Shown: positions 9,638 to 18,986, numbered from the stretch's first letter. The stretch is DNA of 64,000 nucleotides from Cupriavidus taiwanensis (GCF_900250075.1 NZ_LT977070.1:2956894-3020893); one strand, 5' to 3'. Notes: generated from the sequence alone by a model not told the origin. Numbers and translations are program-made.

Positions 9638-10650
9638 GCACCGCCCTGCCCCCGATCCGCCATGGCGGCGACCTGCTTGCCGCGGTGCGCCGCTACGGCC
9701 GCGCGGCCGACGACTGGCTCGACCTGTCCACCGGCATCAACCCCGACGGCTATGCGGTGCCGGCGCTGCCGCCGCAGGTGTGGCAACGATTGCCGCAGGA
9801 CGACGACGGCCTGGCCGAACTGGCCGCGGCGGCATGCGGCGCGCCCCATGCGCTACCGGTGGCCGGCTCGCAGGCCGCGATCCGCACGCTGCCGGCGCTG
9901 CTGCGCCCGGGGCGGGTCGGCATCGCCGCGCTGGGGTACAGCGAATACGCGCCGGCGTTCGCCGCCGCGGGGCACACCGTGGTGCTGCTGGACGAAGCCG
10001 ACTTCACCCGGCCTGATCTGGCCGACGCGCTCGATCATCTGGTCGTCGTCAACCCCAACAACCCGACCGCGCGCGTGCTGCCCGCCGCCACGCTGCTGCG
10101 CTGGCATGCCGCGCTGGCGGCGCGCGGCGGCACGCTGCTGGTCGACGAGGCCTTTATCGATTGCCTGCCCGGCGGCTCCGTCGCCGCGCACAGCGAAAGC
10201 CCCGGGCTGGTGGTGCTGCGCTCGATCGGCAAGTTCTACGGGCTGGCAGGCATCCGCTGCGGCTTCGTGCTGGCACAGCCGGCGCTGCTGGACGCGCTGC
10301 GCGCGCGCCTGGGCCACTGGACCGTCGCCGGCCCCGCGCGCGAGGTGGCGCGCCGCGCGCTGGCCGACCAGCCGTGGCAGCACGCCACGCGGGCACGGCT
10401 GCAAGCGTGCGGGGCGCGACTGGCCGCCGTGCTGGAACACCACGGCCTGCCGCCGGTGATGCATCCCTTGTTCTGCTGGGTCCCGCATCGCGACGCGGCG
10501 CAGCTGCAACACGTGCTGGCGCAGCACGGCGTCTGGACCCGTTATTTCGATGCCGCCGGCGGCTGCGCGCCGAGCCTGCGCCTTGGCCTGCCACCGGACC
10601 AGCCGCTGGCCTGGCAGCGGCTGGACGCGGCGCTAGCGGCCGCTGCCTGA
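9634..10650 (+). CDS. cobD: threonine-phosphate decarboxylase (PLP enzyme)
   Basis: A 338-residue fold-type I aminotransferase-like protein making (R)-1-amino-2-propanol phosphate, the linker attached by CbiB. It is named CobD in Salmonella and CobC in Pseudomonas. Visible motifs are the N-terminal HGGDL and LDLSTGINPDGY, the cofactor region NPNNPTARVLP, the aspartate motif LLVDEAFID, and the PLP lysine in SIGKFYGLAGIRCGF at about residue 199. The ATG at 9634 overlaps the cbiB stop (ATGA). Assignment over an ordinary histidinol-phosphate aminotransferase rests on the operon position and the STGINPDGY start. Confidence 0.94.
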   Translation: MSTALPPIRHGGDLLAAVRRYGRAADDWLDLSTGINPDGYAVPALPPQVWQRLPQDDDGLAELAAAACGAPHALPVAGSQAAIRTLPALLRPGRVGIAALGYSEYAPAFAAAGHTVVLLDEADFTRPDLADALDHLVVVNPNNPTARVLPAATLLRWHAALAARGGTLLVDEAFIDCLPGGSVAAHSESPGLVVLRSIGKFYGLAGIRCGFVLAQPALLDALRARLGHWTVAGPAREVARRALADQPWQHATRARLQACGARLAAVLEHHGLPPVMHPLFCWVPHRDAAQLQHVLAQHGVWTRYFDAAGGCAPSLRLGLPPDQPLAWQRLDAALAAAA

Positions 10651-10663
10651 CCTTGACCATGCC

Positions 10664-11569
10664 ATGCCGAATCGCCTGACTCCTGTCCTCGCCTGCGCGC
10701 TGCTGCTCGCGGCGCTGCCCGCCAGCGCCACTGTCTCCGCCATCGACGACGCCGGCCAGACCGTGACCCTGGCGCAGCCGGCGCGCCGCGTGGTCTCGCT
10801 GGCGCCGCACGTCACCGAGATGCTGTTCGCCGCTGGTGCGGGCGACCGCATCGTCGGCACCGTCAGCTACAGCGACTACCCGCCGCAGGCGCGCGAGATC
10901 GCGCGCGTGGGCGACAACAAGGCGCTGGACCTGGAGCGCATTGCCGCACTCAAGCCCGACCTGATCGTGGTGTGGCGCCACGGCAATGCGCAGAAGCAGG
11001 CCGACCGGCTGCGCGCGCTCGGCATCCCGCTGTTCTACAGCGAGCCGCGCAGGCTGGCGGCAATCCCGGACAATATCGAGAAGCTCGGCACGCTGCTGGG
11101 CACCGAAGCCACCGCGCGGCGCGCCGCCGACGGCTTCCGCCAGCAAGTGGAAACGCTGCGCAAGACCTATGCGGCACGCCCGCCGGTGACGGTGTTCTAC
11201 CAGGTCTGGCAGCAGCCGCTGATGACGCTCAACGGCCAGCACCTGGTCAGCGACATGCTGGCGCTGTGCGGCGGCCGCAACCTGTTCGCGGCCGAGACGC
11301 CGCTGGTGCCGACGGTGTCGGTCGAAGCGGTGATCGCGGGCAATCCCGAAGCGATGGTGACGGCGGGCATGGGCGCCACGCGCTCGGACCAGCCGTTGCC
11401 GGATTTCGAGATGTGGCGGCGCTGGAAACAGGTCACGGCGGTGGCGCGCAACAACATGTTCGTGATCGACGGCGACCTGCTCAACCGGGCCGGCCCGCGC
11501 GTGGTGCAAGGCGCGGCGCAGCTGTGCAAGGACCTCGACACCGCGCGCGGCCGCCGGCCGGCACGCTGA
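10664..11569 (+). CDS. btuF: periplasmic cobalamin-binding protein of an ABC importer
   Basis: A 301-residue periplasmic binding protein with a signal peptide (hydrophobic run at about residues 6-22, ending PASA). The mature part has the cluster-8 receptor fold seen in B12 and siderophore receptors: RVVSLAPHVTEMLFAAGAG, then KPDLIVVW, then FEMWRRWKQVTAV. It should deliver cobalamin or cobinamide to BtuCD, encoded in the opposing operon. It follows cobD by 13 bases. Its TGA abuts the reverse-complement stop of the opposing phosphatase gene (TGATCA), leaving no room for a terminator. Confidence 0.93.
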   Translation: MPNRLTPVLACALLLAALPASATVSAIDDAGQTVTLAQPARRVVSLAPHVTEMLFAAGAGDRIVGTVSYSDYPPQAREIARVGDNKALDLERIAALKPDLIVVWRHGNAQKQADRLRALGIPLFYSEPRRLAAIPDNIEKLGTLLGTEATARRAADGFRQQVETLRKTYAARPPVTVFYQVWQQPLMTLNGQHLVSDMLALCGGRNLFAAETPLVPTVSVEAVIAGNPEAMVTAGMGATRSDQPLPDFEMWRRWKQVTAVARNNMFVIDGDLLNRAGPRVVQGAAQLCKDLDTARGRRPAR

Positions 11570-12151
11570 TCAGCCGGCGCGGTTCCACCAGCCCAGCCGC
11601 GCCCCGCCCTGGCCCAGCCTGAAGCCGCAGCTGGCGCCGAAACCCAGCTCCCAGCTGAGCGTGGCCGCCAGCGGCACGCCCAGCCAGTGCGCCGCCAGCA
11701 TGCGCATCGGCCCGGCATGGCCGACCACCCACAGACATTGCGCGCGAGCTTCGGCCAGCGTCGCGGCCCAGCCAACCACCCGCGCCATCGCCTGCGCCGG
11801 CGATTCGCCGCCGTGCGGGCGCGCATGCAGCAGGTCGGCCGCCCACTGGTCGAGCGCGCCGCGGTCGATCGCATCCCAGGCCACGCCCTCCCAGCTGCCG
11901 AAGTCGATTTCGCGCAGCGCAGGTTCGGTGTCGATGTACGGCACGCCGCCAGGCCACGCCTGCGCCAGTGCCTGTGCCGTGCCTAGCGCGCGCGCCAGCG
12001 GGCTGGCCACGATGCGATCCGGTGCCGGCAGGCCGCTAACGATACGCGCCGCGGGCGGCGTCAGCGGCGCCAGCAGCGGCAGGTCGAGGCAGCCATAGCA
12101 GGTGCCTGCCGGCACCTGCGGCTGCGCATGCCGGATCAGGACCACGTCCAT
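11570..12151 (-). CDS. cobC: alpha-ribazole phosphatase-like histidine phosphatase
   Basis: A 193-residue phosphoglycerate-mutase-like histidine phosphatase. The catalytic His is in LIRHAQPQ at residues 5-12, with GSWEGVAWDAI in the middle and the second His in VVGHAGPMRML. In cobalamin synthesis CobC removes phosphate from alpha-ribazole phosphate or adenosylcobalamin phosphate. The start is the ATG at 12151, overlapping the cobS end by 16 bases, which places it as the last gene of the riboswitch-headed operon. Histidine phosphatases are broad, so the substrate is inferred from this position. Confidence 0.85.
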   Translation of the reverse strand: MDVVLIRHAQPQVPAGTCYGCLDLPLLAPLTPPAARIVSGLPAPDRIVASPLARALGTAQALAQAWPGGVPYIDTEPALREIDFGSWEGVAWDAIDRGALDQWAADLLHARPHGGESPAQAMARVVGWAATLAEARAQCLWVVGHAGPMRMLAAHWLGVPLAATLSWELGFGASCGFRLGQGGARLGWWNRAG

Positions 12152-12972
12152 GCGGCGGCCACCAGGTAGAGTCCGATCTCGGCGCATTGCTGGGCCATGC
12201 CGAGGCAATCCCCGGTATAGCCGCCGATGCGGCGCACGAAGTAGCGGCCGAGCAGCAGGCGCAGCACCAGCAGCATCCCGACCGCCACCGCGCAGAAACC
12301 TGGCGACATCAGCCACAGCGGCACCAGCCCGCACAGCAGCGCGAACACCAGGCCCGCGCCGGCCAGCTTCTGCGCCACCGGCTTGGCCTTGCCCTCGGGG
12401 CGCACGTAGGCCAGCGTGGCGAGGTAGCTGACCGCCATCGCGCGGCTGGCGGCATGCGCGACGACCAGCACGGCAAGCAGCACCGCGATGCCACCGTGCC
12501 CGGCGATCGCCACCAGCAGTTGCCACTTCAGCAGCAGCGCCAGCACCAGCGCGATCGCGCCGAACGCGCCGATGCGCGAATCGTGCATGATGCGCAGCAC
12601 GTCCTCGCGCTGCCACGCACCGCCGAAGGCATCGACGCAATCGGCCAGCCCGTCTTCATGGAAGGCGCCGGTCAGCAGCAGCGTCGCGGCCATGCCCAGC
12701 AGCACGGCCACGCCGGGCGGCCACCACAGCGCCGCGCCCCAGGTGGCCAGCGCGCCCGCGCCGCCCACCAGCAGCCCGACCAGCGGGAAATAGCGTGCGG
12801 CGGCATGCAGGTAATGGGGTTCGAAGCCGACCCAGCGCGCCAGCCAGCCCGGCAGCGGCACGCGCGTAAAGTAGCCCAGCGCCGTCAGGAAATAGCGCAG
12901 TTCGCCGGCCACGCCCGCGGGGCTGCGGGGTCCGGGTTCGGGCACGGGCGCCGGGTCGGTCGGCACGCTCAT
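12136..12972 (-). CDS. cobS: adenosylcobinamide-GDP ribazoletransferase (cobalamin synthase)
   Basis: A 278-residue integral membrane enzyme joining adenosyl-GDP-cobinamide and alpha-ribazole (phosphate) in the last condensation of cobalamin synthesis. The family signature is [17 protein letters not shown] at about residues 104-120, followed by [13 protein letters not shown]. Six or so hydrophobic segments cover the rest. The ATG at 12972 overlaps the cobT stop (ATGA), and its own end overlaps cobC. Length is slightly above the usual 250 because of a Pro-rich N-terminal stretch of about 25 residues. Confidence 0.95.
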   Translation of the reverse strand: MSVPTDPAPVPEPGPRSPAGVAGELRYFLTALGYFTRVPLPGWLARWVGFEPHYLHAAARYFPLVGLLVGGAGALATWGAALWWPPGVAVLLGMAATLLLTGAFHEDGLADCVDAFGGAWQREDVLRIMHDSRIGAFGAIALVLALLLKWQLLVAIAGHGGIAVLLAVLVVAHAASRAMAVSYLATLAYVRPEGKAKPVAQKLAGAGLVFALLCGLVPLWLMSPGFCAVAVGMLLVLRLLLGRYFVRRIGGYTGDCLGMAQQCAEIGLYLVAAAWTWS

Positions 12973-14009
12973 GGCGATGCGGTGCTGACGCCGGCGCCGC
13001 TGAAGGTGGCCATCTCGTTCAGGAACGCCGCGGCCGAGGCCAGCAGCGGCCACGCCAGCGCACAGCCGGTGCCTTCGCCCAGGCGCAGGTCCAGCGCCAG
13101 CAGCGGCGCGGCCTCGAACTGCGCCAGCAGCGCGCGGTGGCCGCGCTCGTGCGAGCAGTGCGTGAACACGCAGTACGGCAGCACGTTGGGGTCCAGCCGC
13201 TGCGCCACCAGCAGCGCGGCCGTGGCGATAAAGCCGTCGACCAGGATCACCATGCGGCTGGCCGCGGCGGCGAGGAAGGCGCCGGCCATCATCGCGATCT
13301 CGAAGCCGCCGAAGGTGGCCAGCACGTCCAGCGGTGCCTGCGCATCGGCGTGCCGCGCCAGCGCGCCGGCCAGCACCTCGCGCTTGCGCGCCAGGCCGGC
13401 GTCGTCCAGCCCGGTGCCGCGCCCGATGCAGTCCTCCAGCGGCAGGCCGGTCAGCCGCTGCATCAGGCACGCCGCCGCCGAGGTATTGGCGATGCCCATC
13501 TCGCCGAAGCCGATCACGTTGCAGCCCTGCTGCGCATGGCGCAGCACGCGCGCCATGCCGGCGGTCATCGCCGCGGCCGCCTGTGCCGGCGTCATCGCGG
13601 GCTCGTTCGCAAAGTTGCGGGTGCCATCGGCAATGCGGCAGTTGACCAGGCCCGGCGCCGCCGGCAGCGGCACGCGCACGCCCGCGTCGACGATTTCCAG
13701 CGCAATGCCGTGCTGGCGCGAGAACACGTTGATGGCCGCGCCGCCGGCCAGGAAGTTCTGCACCATCTGCGCCGTGACCTCGGCCGGATAGGCGCTGACA
13801 CCGGCGTCGGCCACGCCATGGTCGGCGGCGAACACGATCACCGTGGGCCGGCGCAGCACCGGCCGCGCGGTGCCCTGGATCAGGCCCAGCTGCAGGGCCA
13901 GCGCTTCGAGCCGGCCGAGCGCGCCGAGCGGCTTGGTCTTGTCATCGGTGGCGGCCTGCAGCACGGGGCGCAGCGCTTCGTCGAGCGGAGGGATTTCGGG
14001 AAACTGCAT
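12969..14009 (-). CDS. cobT: nicotinate-nucleotide-dimethylbenzimidazole phosphoribosyltransferase
   Basis: The 346-residue enzyme activates the lower ligand: it moves phosphoribosyl from nicotinate mononucleotide to dimethylbenzimidazole to give alpha-ribazole phosphate. Recognised motifs are [11 protein letters not shown] near residue 25, [45 protein letters not shown] and the catalytic glutamate in [14 protein letters not shown] close to the C terminus. The length fits the family. It lies between cobO (32 bases) and cobS (overlap). Genes for dimethylbenzimidazole synthesis (bluB) are not in the window. Confidence 0.96.
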   Translation of the reverse strand: MQFPEIPPLDEALRPVLQAATDDKTKPLGALGRLEALALQLGLIQGTARPVLRRPTVIVFAADHGVADAGVSAYPAEVTAQMVQNFLAGGAAINVFSRQHGIALEIVDAGVRVPLPAAPGLVNCRIADGTRNFANEPAMTPAQAAAAMTAGMARVLRHAQQGCNVIGFGEMGIANTSAAACLMQRLTGLPLEDCIGRGTGLDDAGLARKREVLAGALARHADAQAPLDVLATFGGFEIAMMAGAFLAAAASRMVILVDGFIATAALLVAQRLDPNVLPYCVFTHCSHERGHRALLAQFEAAPLLALDLRLGEGTGCALAWPLLASAAAFLNEMATFSGAGVSTASP

Positions 14010-14041
14010 GATGCCTGGATCGGGTACTCGGAAAAAAAGGG

Positions 14042-14674
14042 CTACATTTCCACGCCGCGCTGGGCCTTGATGCCCTGCTGGAACGCGTGCTTGACCGGGG
14101 TCATGTCGGTGACGGTGTCGGCCGCCTCCACCAGCGCCGGCGGCGCGCCGCGGCCGGTGATGACCACGTGCTGCATCGGCGGGCGCGCGCGCAGGTCGGC
14201 GATGACCTGCTCCACATCAAGATAGTGCAGCTTGAGCGCGATGTTGAGTTCGTCGAGCAGCACCAGGCCGATGCCGGGATCGCGCAGCATGGCGCGCGCC
14301 ACCTCCCACGCGGCCTGCGCCTTGGCCACGTCGCGGGCGCGGTCCTGGGTTTCCCAGGTATAGCCTTCGCCCATCACGTGGAAGGCGCATTGGTCGGGAA
14401 AGCGGCGCAGGAACATTTCTTCGCCGGTGGGCTGCGCGCCCTTGATGAACTGGACTACGCCGGCGCGCATGCCATGGCCGAGCGCGCGCACCACCATGCC
14501 GAAGCCGGAGCTGGACTTGCCCTTGCCGTTGCCGGTGGTAATGACGACCACGCCGCGCTCGTCCTGCGCGGCGGCAATCTTGGCGTCGACGACTTCCTTC
14601 TTGCGCACCATGCGCGCCTTGTGGCGGGCATCGCGGTCGGGGTCCTGCTCGGCGGGGTTGTGGTTTTCAGTCAT
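14042..14674 (-). CDS. cobO: cob(I)yrinic acid a,c-diamide adenosyltransferase (CobA/CobO type)
   Basis: A 210-residue ATP:corrinoid adenosyltransferase that places the 5'-deoxyadenosyl group on cobalt. The P-loop [13 protein letters not shown] is at about residues 47-60, followed by [14 protein letters not shown] and the Walker-B-like [13 protein letters not shown] basic N-terminal arm of about 40 residues ([15 protein letters not shown]) precedes the fold, as in other CobO proteins. It overlaps the btuD stop by 8 bases, so transport and adenosylation are coupled in one transcript. I use cobO to avoid confusion with the methyltransferase cobA at 39.7 kb. Confidence 0.95.
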   Translation of the reverse strand: MTENHNPAEQDPDRDARHKARMVRKKEVVDAKIAAAQDERGVVVITTGNGKGKSSSGFGMVVRALGHGMRAGVVQFIKGAQPTGEEMFLRRFPDQCAFHVMGEGYTWETQDRARDVAKAQAAWEVARAMLRDPGIGLVLLDELNIALKLHYLDVEQVIADLRARPPMQHVVITGRGAPPALVEAADTVTDMTPVKHAFQQGIKAQRGVEM

Positions 14675-15509
14675 GGTGTGAGTGTGGTGTGGTCGGGCGC
14701 GCGCCGTCGGGAATCAGCGCGGTATGGGCGCCGTCGCTGACGCTGACGATCGCGGTGCGCAGCGCGCGCGAGCAGTGTTCGGGGGTCAGCACCTGCGCGG
14801 CGGGGCCGTGCAGCGCGGTGCCGTCTTCAGCCATCAGCAGGGCATGGGTGGCGTAGCGCAGCGCCAGCGTCAGGTCGTGCAGGATCACCACGATGGCGTG
14901 GCGCCCGGCCCTGGCCAGCGCGGCCAGCTGCTCCAGCACCAGGATCTGGTGGCGCAGGTCCAGGTGCGAGACCGGCTCGTCCAGCAACAGCAGCGGCGCC
15001 TGCTGCGCCAGTGCCGCGGCCAGCGAGACACGCTGGCGCTCGCCGCCGGACAGCGTCAGCACATCGCGCGCGGCCAGCGCCTCGATATCCATGGCGCGGA
15101 TCACGTCGTGCACGATGCGGTCGTCCTCGCGCCCGGTCCAGCCCCAACCCGAGAGGTGCGGATGGCGGCCCACGCGCACGGCGTCGAGCACCGGCATCGG
15201 GAAGGTGTCGTGCACGGCTTGCGGCAGGTAGGCGCGCTGGCGCGCCAGCAGCGCGGGGTCGACCAGCGCCGGCGCGTTGCCGTCGATCTCGACGCTGCCG
15301 CCGTCGGCGTGACGCAACCCGGCCAGCACGGTCATCAGCGTGGACTTGCCGGCACCATTGGGGCCGGCGATGCACCACAGCTCGCCGGGGCCGATGGCCA
15401 GGCTCAGCCGGTCCACCAGCACGCGCTGGCTGGTGCGCAGCCGCAGCTCGCGCAGCGTCAGCCGCGGGCAAGCCGCGAGCGGCAAGGACCAGTGCGTGGC
15501 GGCGCTCAT
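14667..15509 (-). CDS. btuD: cobalamin ABC importer ATP-binding subunit
   Basis: A 280-residue FecE/BtuD-type ATPase. It shows Walker A GPNGAGKST, signature LSGGERQRVSLAAAL, Walker B LLLLDEPVSHLD and the switch histidine in VILHDL, in the right order. The start is the ATG at 15509, which overlaps the btuC stop (ATGA). The C terminus ends in an unusual His-rich tail (PHSHHD). Position between btuB-btuC and cobO, behind a cobalamin riboswitch, supports B12 rather than siderophore transport, although the sequence family alone cannot separate the two. Confidence 0.93.
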   Translation of the reverse strand: MSAATHWSLPLAACPRLTLRELRLRTSQRVLVDRLSLAIGPGELWCIAGPNGAGKSTLMTVLAGLRHADGGSVEIDGNAPALVDPALLARQRAYLPQAVHDTFPMPVLDAVRVGRHPHLSGWGWTGREDDRIVHDVIRAMDIEALAARDVLTLSGGERQRVSLAAALAQQAPLLLLDEPVSHLDLRHQILVLEQLAALARAGRHAIVVILHDLTLALRYATHALLMAEDGTALHGPAAQVLTPEHCSRALRTAIVSVSDGAHTALIPDGARPTTPHSHHD

Positions 15510-16513
15510 CGCGGCCTCCGCAATAGCAGGTACAGGAAGGTCGGCACGCCCAGCAGCCCGGTGATCACCCCCACCGGCAACTGCGCCGGCGCCACCACGG
15601 TGCGCGCGATCAGGTCGGCCGCCATCAGCAGCGCGCCGCCCAACAGCGTCGCGGCCGGCAGCAGCATGCGCTGGTCGTTGCCCCAGGCCAGCCGCACCAG
15701 GTGCGGCACCACCAGCCCGACAAAGCCGATCGAGCCGGCGGTGGTGATGGCCGCGGCAATGCACAGCGATGCCAGCATGAAGGTCGCCAGCCGCACGCGC
15801 CCGACGCGCACGCCCAGCGCCTGCGCCACGGTCTCGCCCAGCAGCATCACGTTGAGCGCGCGCGCCATCGGCATGGCCAGCAGCAGCGCCGCCACCAGCA
15901 TGGCCAGCGCGCCGCCGTAGCTGGCGGTGCCGCCCAGATCGCCGGTGAGCCAGAACAGCATGCCGCGCAGGCGCGACTCCGGCGCGACCGACAGGATCAG
16001 CGTAATCACCGCGCCCCAGCCGGCAGCCAGGATCACGCCGGTCAGCAGCAGCCGCGCGCCGGCTTCGCGATGGCCGCCCTGCACCTGCGGATGCAGCAGG
16101 TCGCGCCGCGCCAGCGATGCCACCAGCACCATCGCCAGCAGGGCGCCGAGCGCGGCGGCGGCCTGCACGCCCCACCACGGCGCCAGCGCCAGCATTGCCA
16201 GCAGCGCGGCGGTGGAGGCCCCGCCCGATACGCCCAGCACGTAAGGCTCGGCCAGCGGGTTGCGCAGCAGCACCTGCATCAGCGCCCCGGACAGGGCCAG
16301 CAGCCCGCCGCAGGCAAAGGCCGCGGCCGCGCGCGGCAGGCGCAGCTCATGCACGATGGCGCCGGCGGTGCCGCTGTCGGCGCCGCTCAGCGCGAGCCAC
16401 AGCGCCCGCGCATCGAGCGCTACGCTGCCCAGCGCCAGCGACAAGGCGAACGCCAGCAGCGCCGCGAGCGCCAGCACCAGCCAGATCGCCAGGGCGCGCC
16501 GGAACTCAGACAT
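15506..16513 (-). CDS. btuC: cobalamin ABC importer permease
   Basis: A 335-residue polytopic membrane protein of the FecCD/BtuC family with about nine or ten hydrophobic segments. Family phrases include LRLPRAAAAFACGGLLALSG, GALMQVLLRNPLAEPYVLG with the following GVSGGAS, and GLVVPHLVRLAWG near the C terminus, where the ATPase docks. It starts 16 bases after the btuB stop and overlaps btuD by ATGA. Together with BtuD and the separately transcribed BtuF it completes a B12 importer. Confidence 0.94.
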   Translation of the reverse strand: MSEFRRALAIWLVLALAALLAFALSLALGSVALDARALWLALSGADSGTAGAIVHELRLPRAAAAFACGGLLALSGALMQVLLRNPLAEPYVLGVSGGASTAALLAMLALAPWWGVQAAAALGALLAMVLVASLARRDLLHPQVQGGHREAGARLLLTGVILAAGWGAVITLILSVAPESRLRGMLFWLTGDLGGTASYGGALAMLVAALLLAMPMARALNVMLLGETVAQALGVRVGRVRLATFMLASLCIAAAITTAGSIGFVGLVVPHLVRLAWGNDQRMLLPAATLLGGALLMAADLIARTVVAPAQLPVGVITGLLGVPTFLYLLLRRPR

Positions 16514-16528
16514 GGCGCGCCCGCGCGC

Positions 16529-18421
16529 TCATCGCTGGCGCCAGCCCAGCGTGATGAAGCCCGCGCGCCCCTGCGTGTTGTAGGGGTAGGCGAGCTGGTA
16601 GTCCTTGTCGAACAGGTTTTCGACGCGGGCGGCGATGAACCATTGCTTGTCGATGTTGTAGCGGGCGGTGAGGTTGACGATACCGTATCCGCCCAGCCGG
16701 CGCGAGCCGGCATCCATGCGCGACGACGACAGCAGCCATTCGCCGCCGAAGCGCCAGTTGCCGATATCGCGGCCGACGTCCAGCGCGGCATGGCGGCGCG
16801 CGCGGCGCAGCAGCTGGGTGTTGGTCTGCTCGTCGACCGGGTTCTGGAAGGTCACGCTGGCGCCAAAGTCGGTGCCATACACGGTGGCGCGCCACGATGC
16901 CTCGATGCCCTGCACCTTGGCCTTGTTGACGTTCTGCGCCAGGAACATGCCGCTGGGCTGCTGCGCCGACACGATCAGGTCGTGGTAGCGCGTCTCGAAC
17001 GCGGTCAGGCGCAGCAGGCCGGCACTGGCGGTGGCGTACTGCACGCCGGCCTCGACCGACTTGGCACGTTCCGGCTGCAGGTTGGGCTGGCCGAAGTTGG
17101 GGTAGTACAGCTCGTTGAAGGTCGGCGCGCGGAAGGCATTGCTGACGCTGGCGATCAGCTTGAGCGCGTCGGTCACGTAGTAGCCGTAGCCGGCGCGGAA
17201 GCTGCCCTGGTTGCCGAAGTCGGAATAGTGGTCGTTGCGCGCGTTGAGCTGCAGCTGGTGCTTGCCGATGCGCCCGTCATAGCCGCCGAACACCGAGAAC
17301 ACATTGCGCGTGGGCGCACCATAGGCGCTGGAGTCCAGCTCCTGCTGCAGGTAGTCGGTGCCGAACAGCAGCGTGTGGTTGGCGGCCAGCGCATACTCGT
17401 TCTGCCAGTTGAACTGGCGGTTGCGGGTATTGAAGGTGCCGTTGGGCCTGCCGTTGAGGAAGGTGTCGCTGCGGTCCTCGCTCTGCGACAGCTTGAAATG
17501 CGTGGTCCAGTCCGCGCCCAGCTTGCCGTTGACGAAGGCCGACAGCGTGTACAGCTCGCTGTTGGTGCGGTTTTCGTCAGTGGGACGGCCGAAGGCGCTG
17601 TCGAACGACAGCTTGCTCTTCGAGTAGTAGCCGGTGATGCCGGCATCCCAGTTGGGCGTGAAGCGGTGCTTCACCTGCCCCGACACGCTCTGGTTCTCGT
17701 ACGGGTTGTCGTTGGGGTTGGCGCGCGGCGCCTGCTTGGTATTGATCGACGAGAAGCCGTCGGTCTTGAACGCCGAGCCGGTCAGGTTGAACGAGGTGTC
17801 GCCGACCTGGCCGCCATAGCCGACCGTGCCCTGGCGCGTATTGTTGCTGCCGTACTCCACCGCCGCGTTGACCGCCGGCGCCTGGCCCGCGCCGCTCTTG
17901 GTGAAGATCTGCACCACGCCGCCGATCGCGTCCGAGCCGTACAGCGCCGAGACGTTGCCGCGCACCACCTCGATGCGGTCGATCTGGTCGGGCAGGATAT
18001 TGGCAAGCTGCGCGGTGCCGCTGCTGGCCGACGACACCCGTACGCCGTCGATCAGGATCAGGGTCTGGTTGGAGTTGGCGCCGCGCATGAACAGCGAGGT
18101 ATTGCTGCCCATGCCGCCGTTGGTCGCGAACTCGACGCCGGCCTGGCTGCGCAGCAGCGTGCGCAGGTCCGGCGCCTGCGCATTGGCGATGTCCTGCTGC
18201 GTGACCACCGTGGTATGCGGCAGCGCCTCGGTGATCGACTGCGCGGTGCGGGTGGAAGTGACCACCACCGGCGCGAGCAGCGCGGTGCGGCTGTCCGCCG
18301 CCTGTGCGGAAGCGGTACCGGGAACCAGGGTGAACGAGGCCATGGCCGCCAGGATGGCGGGCACGGACGGACGCACCGCCGGGCTTGCCGGGCGGGTCGA
18401 CCTGTGAAGCGATGAACGCAT
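16529..18421 (-). CDS. btuB: TonB-dependent cobalamin outer-membrane receptor
   Basis: A 630-residue TonB-dependent receptor. After a signal peptide (ending about ASAQA, residue 41) comes a TonB-box-like APVVVTSTRT. The plug domain follows, with LRTLLRSQAGVEF, LILIDGVRVSS and RIEVVRGNVSALYGSDAIGGVVQIFTK split across the standard plug motifs, and then a 22-strand-type barrel. The C terminus reads TLGWRQR instead of ending in an aromatic residue, which is unusual for outer-membrane barrels. I chose the ATG at 18421 because it directly precedes the signal peptide; the frame stays open further upstream only because it runs through the riboswitch. It is the first gene of the operon. Confidence 0.94.
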   Translation of the reverse strand: MRSSLHRSTRPASPAVRPSVPAILAAMASFTLVPGTASAQAADSRTALLAPVVVTSTRTAQSITEALPHTTVVTQQDIANAQAPDLRTLLRSQAGVEFATNGGMGSNTSLFMRGANSNQTLILIDGVRVSSASSGTAQLANILPDQIDRIEVVRGNVSALYGSDAIGGVVQIFTKSGAGQAPAVNAAVEYGSNNTRQGTVGYGGQVGDTSFNLTGSAFKTDGFSSINTKQAPRANPNDNPYENQSVSGQVKHRFTPNWDAGITGYYSKSKLSFDSAFGRPTDENRTNSELYTLSAFVNGKLGADWTTHFKLSQSEDRSDTFLNGRPNGTFNTRNRQFNWQNEYALAANHTLLFGTDYLQQELDSSAYGAPTRNVFSVFGGYDGRIGKHQLQLNARNDHYSDFGNQGSFRAGYGYYVTDALKLIASVSNAFRAPTFNELYYPNFGQPNLQPERAKSVEAGVQYATASAGLLRLTAFETRYHDLIVSAQQPSGMFLAQNVNKAKVQGIEASWRATVYGTDFGASVTFQNPVDEQTNTQLLRRARRHAALDVGRDIGNWRFGGEWLLSSSRMDAGSRRLGGYGIVNLTARYNIDKQWFIAARVENLFDKDYQLAYPYNTQGRAGFITLGWRQR

Positions 18422-18509
18422 GATGCAGGACTGGATAGGAACGGCCGGGCCCGTTCCCCCGCGGGCCATATGGCGATGAGGCGTGCCGCGCACGGGCGGC
18501 AGCCCGCGT

Positions 18510-18778
18510 TCAGGCCGGTATCCGGGCTGGCGACACGGAACCGGCGCCTTCCCGAACCTGCGGTTCAGTGGCGTGTGGCCGGTCCTGCGGGCATGTGGCC
18601 TGGCATCCGATGACGGATCGGGCCTTGCCAGCGATGTGGCTGGCGCATGCGCACCGCGGTCGCTTACCGTTGCGGGGGCAGCACAGGTTGGCCTGTCCGG
18701 CGCGCAGCCGGCCCGGCTCCCTGTTTCCCGTTGAACTGCCCCTTCGCCAGGGACGAAAAGGGCGAGCACCTGGAACGT
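18510..18778 (-). promoter_or_regulatory. cobalamin (B12) riboswitch controlling btuB-btuC-btuD-cobO-cobT-cobS-cobC
   Basis: Reading the minus strand, the conserved cobalamin aptamer elements occur in order. These are an entry stem near 18778, GGGAAACAGGGAGCC (about 18730-18715), the core CTGCCCCCGCAACGGTA (18681-18665), and the terminal AGCCCGGATACCGGCC (18528-18513). The spacing is typical of a class I adenosylcobalamin riboswitch. It lies about 90-360 bases before the btuB start, so cobalamin excess should lower expression of the operon. No strong terminator hairpin with a T run is visible before btuB, suggesting control at translation initiation, which is inference. Confidence 0.92.
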
Positions 18779-18933
18779 GCGCGAGTCTATGGCGTTTCGC
18801 CCCCCGCGTCAACGCGACGACCCCACTGCCGCCATGGCCCGCCTGGTAGCGTTTTGTCACACTCTCGCGGCGTCTTGGGTGCAGAAGCCTGCAACTTCCA
18901 TGCGGGCGGCCGGTCACAAACCTTTCCTCCGCA

Positions 18934-18961
18934 TTGTGCATGCCGGCGCATCGGCTAGAAT
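18934..18961 (+). promoter_or_regulatory. candidate promoter of the zapB-like/zapA operon
   Basis: TTGTGC (18934-18939), a 16-base spacer and TAGAAT (18956-18961) stand 25 bases before the first gene of the pair. The -10 is good and the -35 partial. Confidence 0.45.
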
Positions 18962-18986
18962 CGCGATACCTGACACTACTCCCATC

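Noticed and set aside
15701..18415. A plus-strand open frame of about 900 codons across btuC and btuB
   Set aside because: It lies opposite conserved transporter genes and has no recognisable motif; shadow frame.
18422..18769. N-terminal extension of btuB by 116 residues
   Set aside because: The extension would translate the cobalamin riboswitch; the ATG at 18421 directly precedes a good signal peptide.
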